In this document: positions 30,901 to 42,370 of the stretch, in pieces
How the letters are laid out: each line of letters opens with the position of its first letter
How positions within the stretch are numbered: position 1 is the stretch's first letter
The notes under the pieces: generated by a model
The model's database searches: none
Told to the model about the DNA's origin: nothing
The model's input: the letters and a program-made list of their open reading frames with translations, nothing else
Translations under genes and position numbers: made by a program
From: Patiria miniata
Taxonomy: Eukaryota > Echinodermata > Asteroidea > Valvatida > Asterinidae
Direction: 5' to 3'
Length of the DNA stretch: 64,000 nt
Assembly (NCBI RefSeq): GCF_015706575.1
Contig: NW_024037072.1
Coordinates: 25,049,162 to 25,113,161 of the forward strand

Positions 30901-33900
30901 TTTTGAGATCGCACTACTCGTATTTGGAGTGATACATGCAGCGTGTTTCCCGAAATTTTCGACCGTAAAACGAGGTCTGTCGGCCGCCGTGCACAGTGCA
31001 TCACACACTTCGGAGTTTTGGCCAGCTTCCCGTCTTGACTAGCATTGTGCATATGATACGAACGGCCTGAATTTTCTATTATCGAACTTAAATATATTGA
31101 CAATAATTAAGGTAGGTTTTATTCACTTTTTGTGGCCATTTTGTGTATAGCTTTCGTAGTGCAATGGAAATAGTTCGGGCTAAAACTTCGCATATAATTG
31201 AATACCCCATTCAATCTGCATAAAAAAAATTGGCCCCCCAAAAAAATTTTCCGACCGACCCACCCTATTTTTGAAAGGCATGTAATCGGAAGCAGAACTG
31301 TTTTTTTTTTCGGCCTTAGCGTTTGTTTTTGTATGCGGTGTCTGTGGTAAAAACACCATCAATTCGTTGCGCCTTGAGTTATGAAAACACAATTTTTTTG
31401 GAAGTTAAAATGTTACAATATGGCCCGCCAATATGCAGTGCCAATATGCAGTATCACATTTCATATGAATGTTCACAAGGAAAGGAAAGGATTATTTTTG
31501 AGAAAGCCTGGATGTTATATAGTGGTGTTCCCTAACGTGGTGCACTTCAACATTTACCCCGACTTTCCACATCAGTGTTGCCAAACTTCTTTGTTGACAA
31601 ACTTCAAACTCATTCAGTAAAATACTGGTACATTTACCTTATTAATTAATTAATTAATTAATGCTTGCTATTTAACCTCCGTGAACAATTTCGGTTTCAT
31701 GAAATTTCATCTGAAATTCAAAAACGTGGCGCACTTGAATAAATCTCGGAATATTCCAAATTAACATTTAAGAATTTCTGTAAAGTTGATAAATTCTGAT
31801 AAACAATTATTATCTCTACTTACATACCCAACTAGAAGTTTGTCAGCAAATTATTTTCTATTTTAGGGGGACATTTTCAAAGGGTTCACCGTGCACTTCG
31901 AAATAAAATCGGAAAATCTCGCCGAAATAAATTTTTCTTCTAACTTTGTAATGGGAACTGAGATAAACTCGTGATTTATGAACGGAAGTATTTAGAACTT
32001 AATGAAATTCCACTTTCTGTGAAATTTCAATTAAAACTTTTGCTCTAGCAAGGCGTTACAGGCGACAAATCAAAGTGCGCCACGTTGGGGGCCACGCCAC
32101 GTTAGGGTACATCAACAATAATTACAATGATCGTGAAACCACGTAATGCACGTTGGAAATAATAACACCAACTACACGATATAAATCCATTATTAGCAAA
32201 TTGCGGTATTGAATCAGGATACAGGAAGAAAGTTTCCTATCCGGGGCTTACTGTATTGGAAATGAGGTTGGAAATAAAGTAAGCACCGGGGACGAGGTTG
32301 CGCCGAATCAGTATCCGGTCAACTCGACCATTTGCCAACTTGACTCCAACCAACTCAACCGTTGGGCGTTCAACTGGAAAAGTCATGTCATCCGTTGTCC
32401 GACTCGTCCTTTGTCCGACTCGTCCTTTGTCCAACACATCCGAATATTTTCTAGCGTTGTAGGCTAGGCCTATTATTTCGTCAGTTTTCGTGCATCAAAT
32501 CATGACAAATGTTTGTTGTATTAATCTGTTAATAATACTTAGGGAGTCCAGTGGTTGGTTTGGGGCCGTATAATGTAACTACGCAAAATTAGTCAATTTC
32601 AAATCATGCTAATAAGTATCAACATGACTCTAAAAATACAAATAGTATCCTGATAGCCTACCAAGAGGAATACTGACTCCTATATTATCAAAAACATTCA
32701 TTCGGAACTTTGCATTCATTTGGATGAGAAAAACGAATTCCCAACTCGCGCTTTCCATATCGACAGATTGCCATGATTGTGCCAAACATTACCGCGTGAT
32801 CCGGCACTTTCATTTAAACCACCGTGTAAAATAAAATCTACTTGGTAAATCGTAACTGTTTTTATCATAACTTTATAAATACAAATGTTTGGTACAGACT
32901 ATGGATTCCCAGACTGGTACACTCATACCTAGCTTGAGTAACTCCAGCTGACATGCTCATCAGGAATTCACATGTAACGCTGGTTGGAGACAGAACTACG
33001 TCATAAAAGTGAGATCTTAAGAGACCCTAAAAAACGGCCTCTACAAAATGGTCCGTTTTCCCTCTATTATCCCAACCCAGATTCCATTTACGTACCTCAT
33101 ATTACCATTCAGCAGTCATTCACGAAGCTAATGATCGACTTGAAACAGAACAAAAGTTACTAAAATATGAAAAATATTGATGATTTCGGTGGCTTGTCCA
33201 TAAAAAACGTCAAATTCCAACGGCTGCAAATGTAATGCATCACGTGATGACAATCAAAAAATCTATGGGCGCGATGTATGTGGGTATCACACCGCCTTCA
33301 AGCACCGCTAGTGGGGCTGGTGTGTTGCCATAGAAAGCAAACGATTACTTAAATTTCCACTGACTCTACTTGAGTCCGACTCGAGTCGGACTCAATATCT
33401 GGTGACTTGACTCAACTCGAGTCCCTAAGGGTAAATTACTCGACTCAACTCGACTCGACTCGAGTCACTGCGAGCAAATGACTCAACTCGACTGGAGTCC
33501 CTCATCAGAAGACTCGACTCGACTCGAGCGAAGGCTAATAAGACTCGAGTCCCAAAAATAAAAGCAAAACTTTGCGAAAAATATTTCCAATGACTTACTG
33601 TGCAAACATTATTTTCACGCCACTTTGCTAATACAGTACGGTACAGTGGCCGCTTGTCATGTACAAACGTACAACGTGTCAAAGACTCGCACATAGTGGA
33701 TCGCACAAAATGCTATCTCAGAACCGGACTTCAAACAAACACATTTTCCAACTTGTGGTTTCATCATTGGTTTTGGGCGATTTCTTATTAAGCTCTTGGA
33801 TTCGAACGCCGGCTAAATTTATGCCCTCCTTTTAAAAATACATGCCCACTTTTAAATAATCAGAAATAGTTTTGTATAATGCAGTTTGTTTTGATGTTGT

Positions 33901-34987
33901 CAGGGATCAGCGAAAAATATTCTAGATCCCAAGCCAGACCAGATGGCCTATAAGACCGAAGTTTTTGTTATATAGTGTTCAAATATTTGTGACTCGAATT
34001 GAGTCGAGCTAAATGTTTGACTTGACTCGACTCGACTCGACCTTCTTGACCTAAAGGTTCGACTCGACTCGAGACACTTCTTTGAAATGACTCGACTCGA
34101 CTCTAGTCGCAAAAATCAGTGGCTCGTTACAACTCTGCTACATAGCCGCGCCCACACTCCGTTAATAATCTCTGGGCATTAGACGTGTTCTAAAGCCCAT
34201 TTGGAGACCTTCCACTTAAAGTCTCGAAATTAAACGAGCAGTACATGTTCAATACTTACATACATGTAGCTTTAAGGACATTAAAATTGCCTTTTTGTAT
34301 CAGTTAAAGTTATGATGGTTGATTTTTCGGTGTTACGTTCAGGTGAAACATGTGTTGCGTTCCCAGTATGCTGAAGTCGATGCTGATGATGTTGTAGCGG
34401 CCTTCAAGAAATACCTTGCCGAGGCTGAGAAGGATCCCAATGAAGTCATTCCTGTGGACGAATGGCGCACCGAGTTGTGGCAGCGAGCCCTCAACAGCCA
34501 CCACCCTAAGGACGCAGCTATGCTACTGTACCGCACTTGGATGAGTGGTCGTCTGGACCACATGACCTTTAGCCCTGAGGTCAAGGAGCTGCTACTACGC
34601 CTGCGTAAGACCTACAAGCTCCTGCTCATGACCAACGGGCCCTCAGGCATCCAGAGGCTCAAGATGGCCCGCTGCGGCGCCGACGATTACTTCACTGGCA
34701 TCATCGTCAGCGGTGAGCAACCCCACCCTAAGCCCAACGTCTCCATCTTCGAGACGGCCTTCCAGATGCTGGGAGTGCCCGCTGAGCGCTGCATTATGGT
34801 CGGCGATTGTCTGAGCACCGACATCCAAGGCGGCCTGGATGCGAATTGCCTGGCAACCGTCTGGATCGACCCCAAGCGACAGAACAAAGAGATCTTCTTC
34901 CCGAGCCCCAACTACAGTATTTCCTCCGTCATGGATATCGACAAGGTTCTAGATGACATCAATGCTTCTGCTGCTACATCTCAGTAA
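27919..34987 (+). CDS. NANP: N-acylneuraminate-9-phosphatase
   Basis: Two exons, 27919-28011 and 34343-34987, joined in phase 0 to give 245 aa; human NANP is 248 aa, also from two exons. HAD-family motif I is FDLDNT at 12-17 (nucleophile D13, acid/base D15). Motif II is LLLMTNG, T128. Motif III is K161 in HPKPNVSIF. Motif IV is MVGDCLSTD with D186 and D191. The enzyme removes the phosphate from N-acetylneuraminate 9-phosphate to give free sialic acid in the cytosol. Exon 2 is markedly more G+C-rich than its surroundings. The 6.3-kb intron holds at least six transposon insertions. The start is supported by the start-codon TISU match and by family alignment. A candidate polyadenylation signal AATAAA lies at 35113-35118. 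Confidence 0.95.
28232..29808. mobile_element. CCCTAACGTGGCGC element, copy 1, interrupted
   Basis: The left end GTGTTCCCTAACGTGGCGC and right end GCGCCACGTTAGGGTACATC are inverted repeats. The interior matches the shorter copy at 31521-32119 except for a 942-bp insertion at 28490-29431. An extra internal copy of the left motif lies near 28462-28482. Noncoding, in the NANP intron. Confidence 0.65.
28490..29431. mobile_element. TA-flanked mariner-like element without transposase
   Basis: TIRs CAGTCGTTTTCCTAGTTCCG / CGGAACTAGGAAAACGACTG, with TA at both sides (28488-28489, 29432-29433). The related copy at 31.5-32.1 kb reads straight through the site as GAATAAATCTCGG near 31737, giving a clean empty site. 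CCTAGTTCCGGATC is repeated inside the left end and again near 28899 and, inverted, near 29232. Minus-strand ORFs of about 106-108 aa show no recognised transposase motif. Confidence 0.8.
29894..31315. mobile_element. Larger GGCC-ended, TTA-flanked element with nested insertion
   Basis: TTA at 29891-29893 and 31316-31318. The ends GGCCAAAAAAAAAATACTTC and CAGAACTG...CGGCC match the 21499-21757 subtype, with the interior greatly enlarged. The fold-back element 29931-30336 is nested near the left end. The remainder (about 30430-31200) is unique in the window, with no recognised protein. Confidence 0.6.
29931..30336. mobile_element. Fold-back transposon TAGACCCATAAATG, copy 2
   Basis: 406 bp, with ends TAGACCCATAAATGTGGCC / GGCCACATTTATGGGGCTA and full-length palindromic arms as in 26825-27300. 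The 9-bp duplication GTTACCCGA lies at 29922-29930 and 30337-30345. Removing the element and one duplication restores the GTTACCCGACTGACCC motif of the host MITE. Confidence 0.85.
31521..32119. mobile_element. CCCTAACGTGGCGC element, copy 2
   Basis: Same ends and order as 28232-29808 without the mariner-like insertion. A (TTAA)n expansion lies near 31640-31662. Noncoding. Confidence 0.65.
33361..34130. repeat. CGACT-rich element, probably hAT-like
   Basis: Two clusters rich in ACTCGACTCGACTCGAGTC words (33361-33555 and 33990-34110) flank a unique 430-bp centre. The right end reads GTGGCTCGTTACAACTCTG, i.e. CAGAGTTGTAACG... on the minus strand, a terminal sequence style common in hAT transposons. 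The left end is not clear. It lies 213 bases before NANP exon 2. Confidence 0.5.
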
Positions 34988-35924
34988 AAGGTTTACTCAC
35001 TATGCATACAGGTAATAAGTTAAGGGCCGGGTTTGACCAGAGTGTTGCCTCTACTGTTCACAACTTAGAAAACAAATTGCCAGTGATTAATTCGGTTGAT
35101 TAACACATAATTAATAAATCAAAATGAAAGCAATCAGTGAAAAAATCTTAATCTGTAAAAATGCTCAAAATAATGTACTAAAATATCAAAGTCAACTGCT
35201 TATGAAGCTCTATTTTAGATGTACATTTGTAAAAGATTGCCAAGAATTCGAGGCTTTATTCAGCATCAAAGTGGGCAAATTAGTTCGTCAAAAAAATATA
35301 GAAATGCAAGTTATTTAGGCTTTCAACCCACCTACAGTATGTGTCTTATAGAAATGAATTTATTATTTCAATTTAGAGTGATAGCCTACAGTCTGGCTGT
35401 TGGCTGTTTATTTCTCAATTTATTCATGTTATTTGTTTTCCTGCTATGAATCAGGGGCGCACCTTTTCACCAGCTAGGCTTACTTTGATAAACAGTTTAA
35501 CATTAACAAAGTGTGTGAGTTTGTGCAATGTGCTCGCAGTGCAAAAAGAAACAAAATGTGTAAAATAAATTGTACTGCCAGGGAGAAATTTAAGAGGGAA
35601 AAAAAGAAGACAAGAATAATGACTGAAATTCTAAGATACTTAATCTGAGTAACCACAATATTTTTGTACAGAAGAAGTCTTATAAAAATCTGAAGTATTA
35701 GTGTAATGGTACTGTTGAGTGGGCAGGGCTGTGTTGTGCATCATGCTGACGTCGTACTGAAATTGAAGTTTGTTTGTTTTCTTTTGCCAACCCCATAGCT
35801 GGGCTACAAAATGAACGTATTTAGTGTTCATTGCTGTGTTTCATATACAATTGATCACCTTTTTAAAAAAAATTGTTTTCCAGTCAGAGGTGTTTTGTGA
35901 GTTGGAAGACCAACTTGACCTTTA
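34988..35924. other. NANP 3' flank
   Basis: Probable 3' UTR and flank of NANP, A+T-rich, with AATAAA at 35113-35118. Nothing else recognised. Confidence 0.4.
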
Positions 35925-36395
35925 ATAATTGTTGACTGCTTTGATGACGTTTTGAACATACTATGCGTCCCGGGGGTGTTCAAAATGTCGTTTCCCACAT
36001 CACAGCAGTCAACTATCGTTTTGTTATACCTCTGTCTTGGATTCTTTGGATTTTGATGTAAAAATCGCAAAACAAACAGCAGTGAACGCAACAATCATGA
36101 CAATGGAACATCAACTCGCATGCATGTCGCGTGCTCAAAACAGCTGATCGTCTGCTAGTTCACTGCTCCCACTCATGTGTGAAAACATGATGAAAATAGC
36201 GTGGGTACCAACGGTGCAAGTGTTTCACTCCGTACGTACCGTACATACAAAGTCACAGCACAGTCCCTTTGGGATATCATGTACGTGATATCCCACAGGG
36301 AGTGTGCCATGACTTTTTATAAACTTAACACATGATTGTTCTAGGCCAATAAGAATACAGTATCCAAAACGGAAGTATAACAATTATGTTTTGCA
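35925..36395. mobile_element. Dispersed 470-bp repeat, copy 2
   Basis: Matches 20225-20705. Here the left part folds on itself: TTGTTGACTGCTTTGATGA pairs with TCACAGCAGTCAAC around 36000. A second hairpin, GGGATATCATGTACGTGATATCCC-like, occurs near 36270-36297 and is broken by the loop. Noncoding. Confidence 0.65.
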
Positions 36396-39300
36396 CAGCA
36401 CCGTCCAGAGTGTATTTTATGGTAAACGTATACAAAACTACGCTAAATGTGTAACATGCGCATACATGTACCGGTAGGTTTCTCTCATCTGCAAAATTTG
36501 TAGGTGTATGATGTTTTATGTACAATGACGTAGTAGTTGGTCTCCACAGAGAGCAACAGTATAGCTATTAAGTGAATTGTCAGTGCCATCGTTACCAAGA
36601 ATTTTCAATTGACGAGAAAGGTTTACTGCGAAACAACAAAAAGCAGATACAGTTGTATATGTACCTGCAGCTTTTTCTGATCCTAATGTTTAAAGTAATG
36701 AACCTCACAAGTCAACAGAATAAAATTCTAGTCAACTTTAAAAACTGCCTTATGCAGAGTGGAGGGAGAAGAATCTAAAAAAAAAAAAAAAATTCGCTTC
36801 TAGTGGTCAGTGAAAATTTGAAGAATCCTCCCGTATTTTCTTGCCATGTCTTATCTCAAGACACAATAAAGTGCCTACTTACTTTTGTTGTACACTCAAC
36901 ATGTACCTGGAATGTTCCGATAATTGGATTAAAATGCAAGTAACACAATCAACTCGTCGAAGTGGCCACGGATGTACGGTTACATTCCTAAAGACCAGAA
37001 ATTGATTTGTGGATGAATTGTCTCCGACACACAGGAATCACCTTTTAAAGAAAATTTCAGGAATGTAGTTAACAGATATGATTTACTGTCGAGTTTTTCA
37101 TAATTATTATTATTATTATTTTTGTGTAGTCCAGGAGTGTTTACTGATTTGTATTACTATGCAATAACCAAATGCATTCCATATACACACAGTACTTTGC
37201 ACAGCATTACAAAAAGTCTATGGGCTGTTCAAATCGTCGGGTGCATTACGAAGTGACGATACGTCTATGGACTTTGTGCACACGAAACGTCACTTCGTGG
37301 TGCAACCGACGAAATGAAGTCAGGAAAATGGTTCAGACAAAGCAATTTGTTTTCTCTTCAAGATTGCTGTGTTTACGAACAATATCAACTCCTTCCAAAA
37401 AAAAAATGTTCTGGCTGTGTTTCTTTACTCTTTACTCATGACAAGAAGTAACAATGCTTCCGAATTATAAAACGTGACCCATGATCAAAGGAATTGAAAT
37501 AGAAATTCTACGTTGGTCTCAACTTAATTTGTGTACATTCAGAAGGGGACAACAAAGTTCATTTTACCTGAAGTCTGGATGTCAGTGTGACATTAGAAAC
37601 TTATGAACAAAACGAAAGAAGGAAAATGACTTGAAATCATGTTTGCAAGAAAAAACAAAGAAAATGCAGTCATTTACTGGCGCTTACAAAGAAGACATTT
37701 AAGTCTCTAGATGTATCTTATTTTCCCTAATCAGATGGAAGATATGTGGTTTGTTGCCATTTGCAGTGGAGAGTAGAGGACATTGTTTTTAATCGTGTTA
37801 AATGAAATTTCAGATCCCAGGTAGCATTAGTATGTATGTAAGTTGTAACTGTAGTGCAATATTTGAAGTATTTTGAATTTGACTACATGTAGGTGGCAGG
37901 TTCAGGTGTGTGCATGTGCTGAACATTCATGTGGATGCAATGATTTATATTCATGTATTGAGAAGCCCATGGATCTGTACGATTTTTGTTGCCTATCGTG
38001 TCAGTGTTTTCCTCAACTCTGACCACCACAACAAACAAATACCCATATCCAACAACTGCACAGTCAAGATTAATGTGAGGAATGATGTCCCAGTTATGTT
38101 CATGTACAGTGTGAGGGGTGTTTTACTCAATAAGGTGAAATGCTATAAATTGTTACTATTTGGCTGACCATGTAGACGGCTAGCAGTCCGTCATAACGGT
38201 AGTTTTTACCATTTCAGGCTACCAGCATACCGCAACTCAGTGACTGCTGTTACTTGGTTTATATGGCACCAATTCCTGGCTTGATAATTCAATTCTTTCT
38301 AATTTACATTGCCACAGTTTGGATTTTTGGAGTAGCTCGGTTTGGTATAGATCGGCAAGTGGCTCTGAAAGGAACGGCTAACTTGACGTGATTGCATGCT
38401 TTCAAATTCCACACAGTGTGCATGGTATGCATACAGTGTAAGTGTGCAGATTTTATGTTGGGGGGAAAACAGTTCCGTAAAGTGCCAGTATTGATCCACT
38501 TGAAATGTCAGTCGTCAAAATTGATTTTTTTTTTAAAGGAACTTTAAGTTGGGTTTAAAGTGTGAATTTTGACAGGGTTTCATGTGTGAGTATTCAGCAC
38601 ATTTCCAATCAGTGCCTTTTCCCAAAAACTCTGGCAAGCCAGGGGTAAATACGTCTCACATTCCTTCCAGGTTTGTTTTCTAAGTTGTGTTATAACGGTA
38701 CATACATTTTTGTAGGTTTAAAACACATGTATGTGCTCAAAACACATGTCAAACATGTAGGAGAAATACTTGTTGCCCCACTCACTTCAGTCAACAAGAA
38801 GCGGTAAAGGCCATTTTTTTTGGTTTCATTCGGTGGATTATCGGAGCCTTTGTTATTTTGTGTTGTTAAATTCAGCACATTAAAGAAATAGAGGATCATT
38901 TGCTTTTCATGCTTTTCGTTAGTTTCCAATAATAATAATACCGTTCAAAACCAAAGAGGAATGTTCAAAACCTAACCTGTTGGAAGTTTCAGCTCAGTGG
39001 ATATTACAATTCTTCGAGAAAACAGGAAATAACCATGCACAGTCTTTTGATTACAAAACACCTGTCAAGTATAGCACTCTTTATTTAGCACTCTTTATAT
39101 CCAAAAATCAGTCCATTGACTGATAGCTGGAAATCACCTGCACTTGTTGATTTCTTCTAAATGACAGCAAGCCAGACGGAATAATTTCATGAGGTGTTTA
39201 GTAGCAGTCCGATCTTTTAATCCAACTAAGCTTTTTGATCATGATTTGTAGTAAGTTGCTTTTTGTGGTAACTGCAAATAATCCTATATGCCTTTAAATA

Positions 39301-39850
39301 TTCACACATTATGCACTGAAAAAAAAGAGAGAAAAAAACGTTTTCAAACACTTGAGTTTCTCTAATTCGAAGAACTTCTTAGTGTGCATGATGTGGTAAA
39401 CTGTGATTAAAAATCAAATTCCAATTGTGATTTATAATTTTATTTTTCACTGTTGTACAATTAATTACAACACCAACAAGGTACAATCATCATGAACACC
39501 TGCTGTTGAACCTGTAGCAACACAGCATACATTTTACATACAAATGTATTGTACGTGCACATCTGTATGCTCATACATGTACAAAAATGTACTTGTATTG
39601 CATCGTGGCAAATAATGGCACTTTATAGATTTTTTAAAATGAATTTTTCTGCTAATTGTATTAAATTTGTACATCTTCTTGTGTTTAGCAATAGCGTGCT
39701 ATCACACAATTAAATGTTACTGTCATTAAAACTAACGCTAGTCATTAGAAGCTACACCCCAAATTCCGAAATGATCCCTGTTGGGGGACTTCTTGCACTG
39801 TATATTATAGTTCTGATGACATCTCATAAGAATTATTATTTTCAAGCAAG
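36396..39850. other. Gene-free region
   Basis: No exon or RNA gene is recognised. It holds A-rich runs, an (ATT)n tract near 37100-37120, a hairpin at 37234-37312 and, near 38960-39060, a fragment with CCTGTTGGAAGTTTCAGCTCAGTGGATATT related to the TTAA-flanked family at 45018 and the 60270-60310 segment (motif quoted in two parts: TGGAAGTTTCAGCTCAGTGG then ATATT). Confidence 0.35.
37234..37312. repeat. Hairpin TCGTCGGGTGCATTACGAAG
   Basis: TCGTCGGGTGCATTACGAAG plus TGACG pairs, across a loop of about 30 bases, with CGTCACTTCGTGGTGCAACC plus GACGA. Arms are about 25 bp with two or three mismatches. Confidence 0.6.
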
Positions 39851-40170
39851 CTTGAATCCTTGATCCTGATTGGTTGATTCATGGCAAAAACAGCGTGTTA
39901 TCCCATATACATGTAGCATGGTCCAAATCGCACTCCGTATATCGTGCTATTCTGAGTTGCGTGCAGCAGGAATGGCACGCAGCGTGTGCGTTCAATCTTT
40001 ATTGTGCATAACATGTAGGTTTGCATGGAAAAAATTGCTATTCCACTCATGCTCATGGAACATGGAAAACGTAGTGCGTCTGTGTTCCATATATGCCACT
40101 CTGCCTTTGGCCTTGTGGCATATGGGACACAGACGCACTACATTATTCCGTGTTCCACTCGCGTGCATGG
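39851..40170. repeat. Repeat segment with strong hairpin at 40071-40141
   Basis: GTAGTGCGTCTGTGTTCCAT + ATATGCCAC pairs with GTGGCATATGGGACACAGAC + GCACTAC around a 15-base loop. Outer flanks (TTCCACTCATG, CTCGCGTGCATGGGAA) also pair partly. Noncoding; the overlapping short ORFs are artefacts of the palindrome. Confidence 0.55.
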
Positions 40171-40626
40171 GAAAACTAATAATATTGTAAAGTCATTAAA
40201 ATATCTCATCGATACAAATATATACACACTACCTCTGTACACCAGACCGACATGTTCACATGTACGTATAAGTTTAAGATCTGTACGTGAAGCCACATAA
40301 GCTTCAACGTTTGGCTGACATGTCTATTATTTTTTTTTAATCATTCAGTTTTTTTTTCTCTCGCCAGTATTCATGTGTTTATTTCTGCAGAAACAGAAAC
40401 ATAGGTCTATTGTTTTGTAATTCGAATGGTGCTGTTCCCATGGTAACTGTGTAGTCCACTAGATTTACATTTACTCGGTAAATCAGAATTGTAGTGTCTT
40501 TACTGGGGTGTGCAGTTTCACAACTAAGCAATCTGTAAAAAAAAAAAATTACACAAAAAGCAAAAAGACTTAGCAAAATTGCAGCTGTGAATATCTTTGT
40601 AATGAAAATGTGAATCAGAGTTCTAA

Positions 40627-40801
40627 AGCCCGGTTCATACTCGGCGCGAAAGCGAACGCTAATTTGTGACGACATGGCAAGTATTCGCGCTGCGAATTCA
40701 CAAAAGTTGAACACATTTCAACTCGGACGAATTTCGCAGCGAATGTTTCATGACGTCAACTTCGCTTTGCATTCGTTTTCGCATGAAGTATGAACCGGGC
40801 T
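40627..40801. mobile_element. 175-bp TAA-flanked MITE
   Basis: TAA at 40624-40626 and 40802-40804. TIRs AGCCCGGTTCATACT / AGTATGAACCGGGCT. Interior is G+C-richer with GCGAAAGCGAACGC-like words. The 3-bp target is compatible with PIF/Harbinger elements. A related end pair (GGCCGGTTCATACT ... ATGAACCGGCC) frames 48877-49005. Confidence 0.7.
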
Positions 40802-40981
40802 TAATACATTGTATTTGTAAAGAACGTGTACATACAATGTATGCTGCATGTGCACATACCGGTATGCTCTCTTCTTGAAAACAGTGTTTGAAGGTTTTTG
40901 CAAAATTGTACCAACTATTGTGGACATGTGGGAGGGTCATTATACAGTTGCACATGAGGGCATTACAAAATAAAAATTGTT

Positions 40982-41241
40982 TTAACCAGTTCATGCCGGG
41001 ATTATATTTTGATATTGACCGGACCCAGGCGCGGGATTGTTTTCACAAACCTTGATGGCAGACGGGTTCAGGCTGTCATCTGCGGGTAGCACGCCCAGAT
41101 ATTTCCCGCCTCACTCGCTGTGAGCGGGTCGCAGACAGATAATTCCGGCCTCGCTCCTTGTGTGTTTATCCATCATCCGTTCCAAATAATGCAAAACCTT
41201 TGTGTGTATACACGTCATCTGATGTGAACTGGTTGATTTAA
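40982..41241. mobile_element. TTAA-flanked element TTAACCAGTTCATG, copy 2
   Basis: 260 bp with TTAA at both ends. Terminal inverted repeats are AACCAGTTCATG / GTGAACTGGTT. The other copy is in ZFYVE19 intron 4 at 7703-7945. Confidence 0.7.
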
Positions 41242-41939
41242 TAATAGGGGAATTTCAATTTTGTAAATTCTGGGGTTTTTTTTATCCGTTCAGTTCGAAA
41301 CACATGTTCAGTAAATGGAAAACTCAGAGCAAATTCTAAATTGATGTGATGTGTGAGTGTAGTCAGTGTTCAGACAAAATTAAGAATTCTGCAGTATTTT
41401 GCTATCAAATCGAAGCATCTATGCACGTAGTAATAGTAAGCTTTCCTGCTATTTCCAGGCTGCTAAAGCACTTATATTTAATATGAAACACTGCAAGAAT
41501 TGTGCAGTAGTGTCTCTTGTTTTCTGCAGTCTGGTGGTGGTGGTAAAATTGGTGCAGATTTTGACATTTGATGTGTACTTGCCACGTTTACCCAAGTGAA
41601 TCTTTCTCACATGGGTTCCGATTATGTAAGTGACACCGATTTTTCCACTTTTCAAAGTTTTGCGTAGAATTCCTATTCCTTGTAGTAAACTACGCAGTGA
41701 AACCTCTGTGCCTTATGCAACTGCGCCCATGGTTGCATAAAGAATAAGCACTTCCATTCCAACCAAATAAAAAAACAAATATATATTCTACACATAGCAG
41801 ATACATTTAAAAGTATGGAATATTGCAGTGTTTATGACAGTATGTATATGTGTATATTTAAATCCAGTACAAGAGAGTACTTATCAGGGTAGGATTGTTA
41901 ATGATTTCAATTTATAACTTTAATTTTAGCTGGGTTTCT

Positions 41940-42370
41940 CATATGTGACCTGTTCTGTCAAAATCAGACTCTTCTGGGCATAAGGTCAAAAATGAGATTT
42001 TTGCACATTGTTAAAATATGTTCTTTTTCCTTTTCATAGGTGGTTTAATTTTTGAAACCGGTCATTCCTGGGCAGAGTTATGCTATTTTGAAGTTCAATG
42101 TGTCCAAAAGTAGAAAACTGAGAAAAAGGCCACGAACGTCACAAAACAGTAATATCTTTAACTGATACCTTAACAAATCATCAAAAATACTATATTTAGA
42201 GCTCAAATTAGGGTTTCAAACTTTTATAGTATATTTTAGACATGTTCAGGATTACAAATAAGCAAAAATTTGAAAATGGAAAAAAATCACCCCCACAGCC
42301 TTTTTTGGCCCTATCTCAATTTCAACGTCTGCCCAGAAGCGTCTGCTTTTGACAGAACAGGTCACATATG
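41940..42370. mobile_element. 431-bp inverted-repeat element CATATGTGACCTGTTCTGTC
   Basis: Left arm CATATGTGACCTGTTCTGTC continues into AAAATCAGACTCTTCTGGGC. The right arm is its complement, ending GACAGAACAGGTCACATATG. TIRs are about 42 bp. The interior is A+T-rich and noncoding. Confidence 0.75.
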
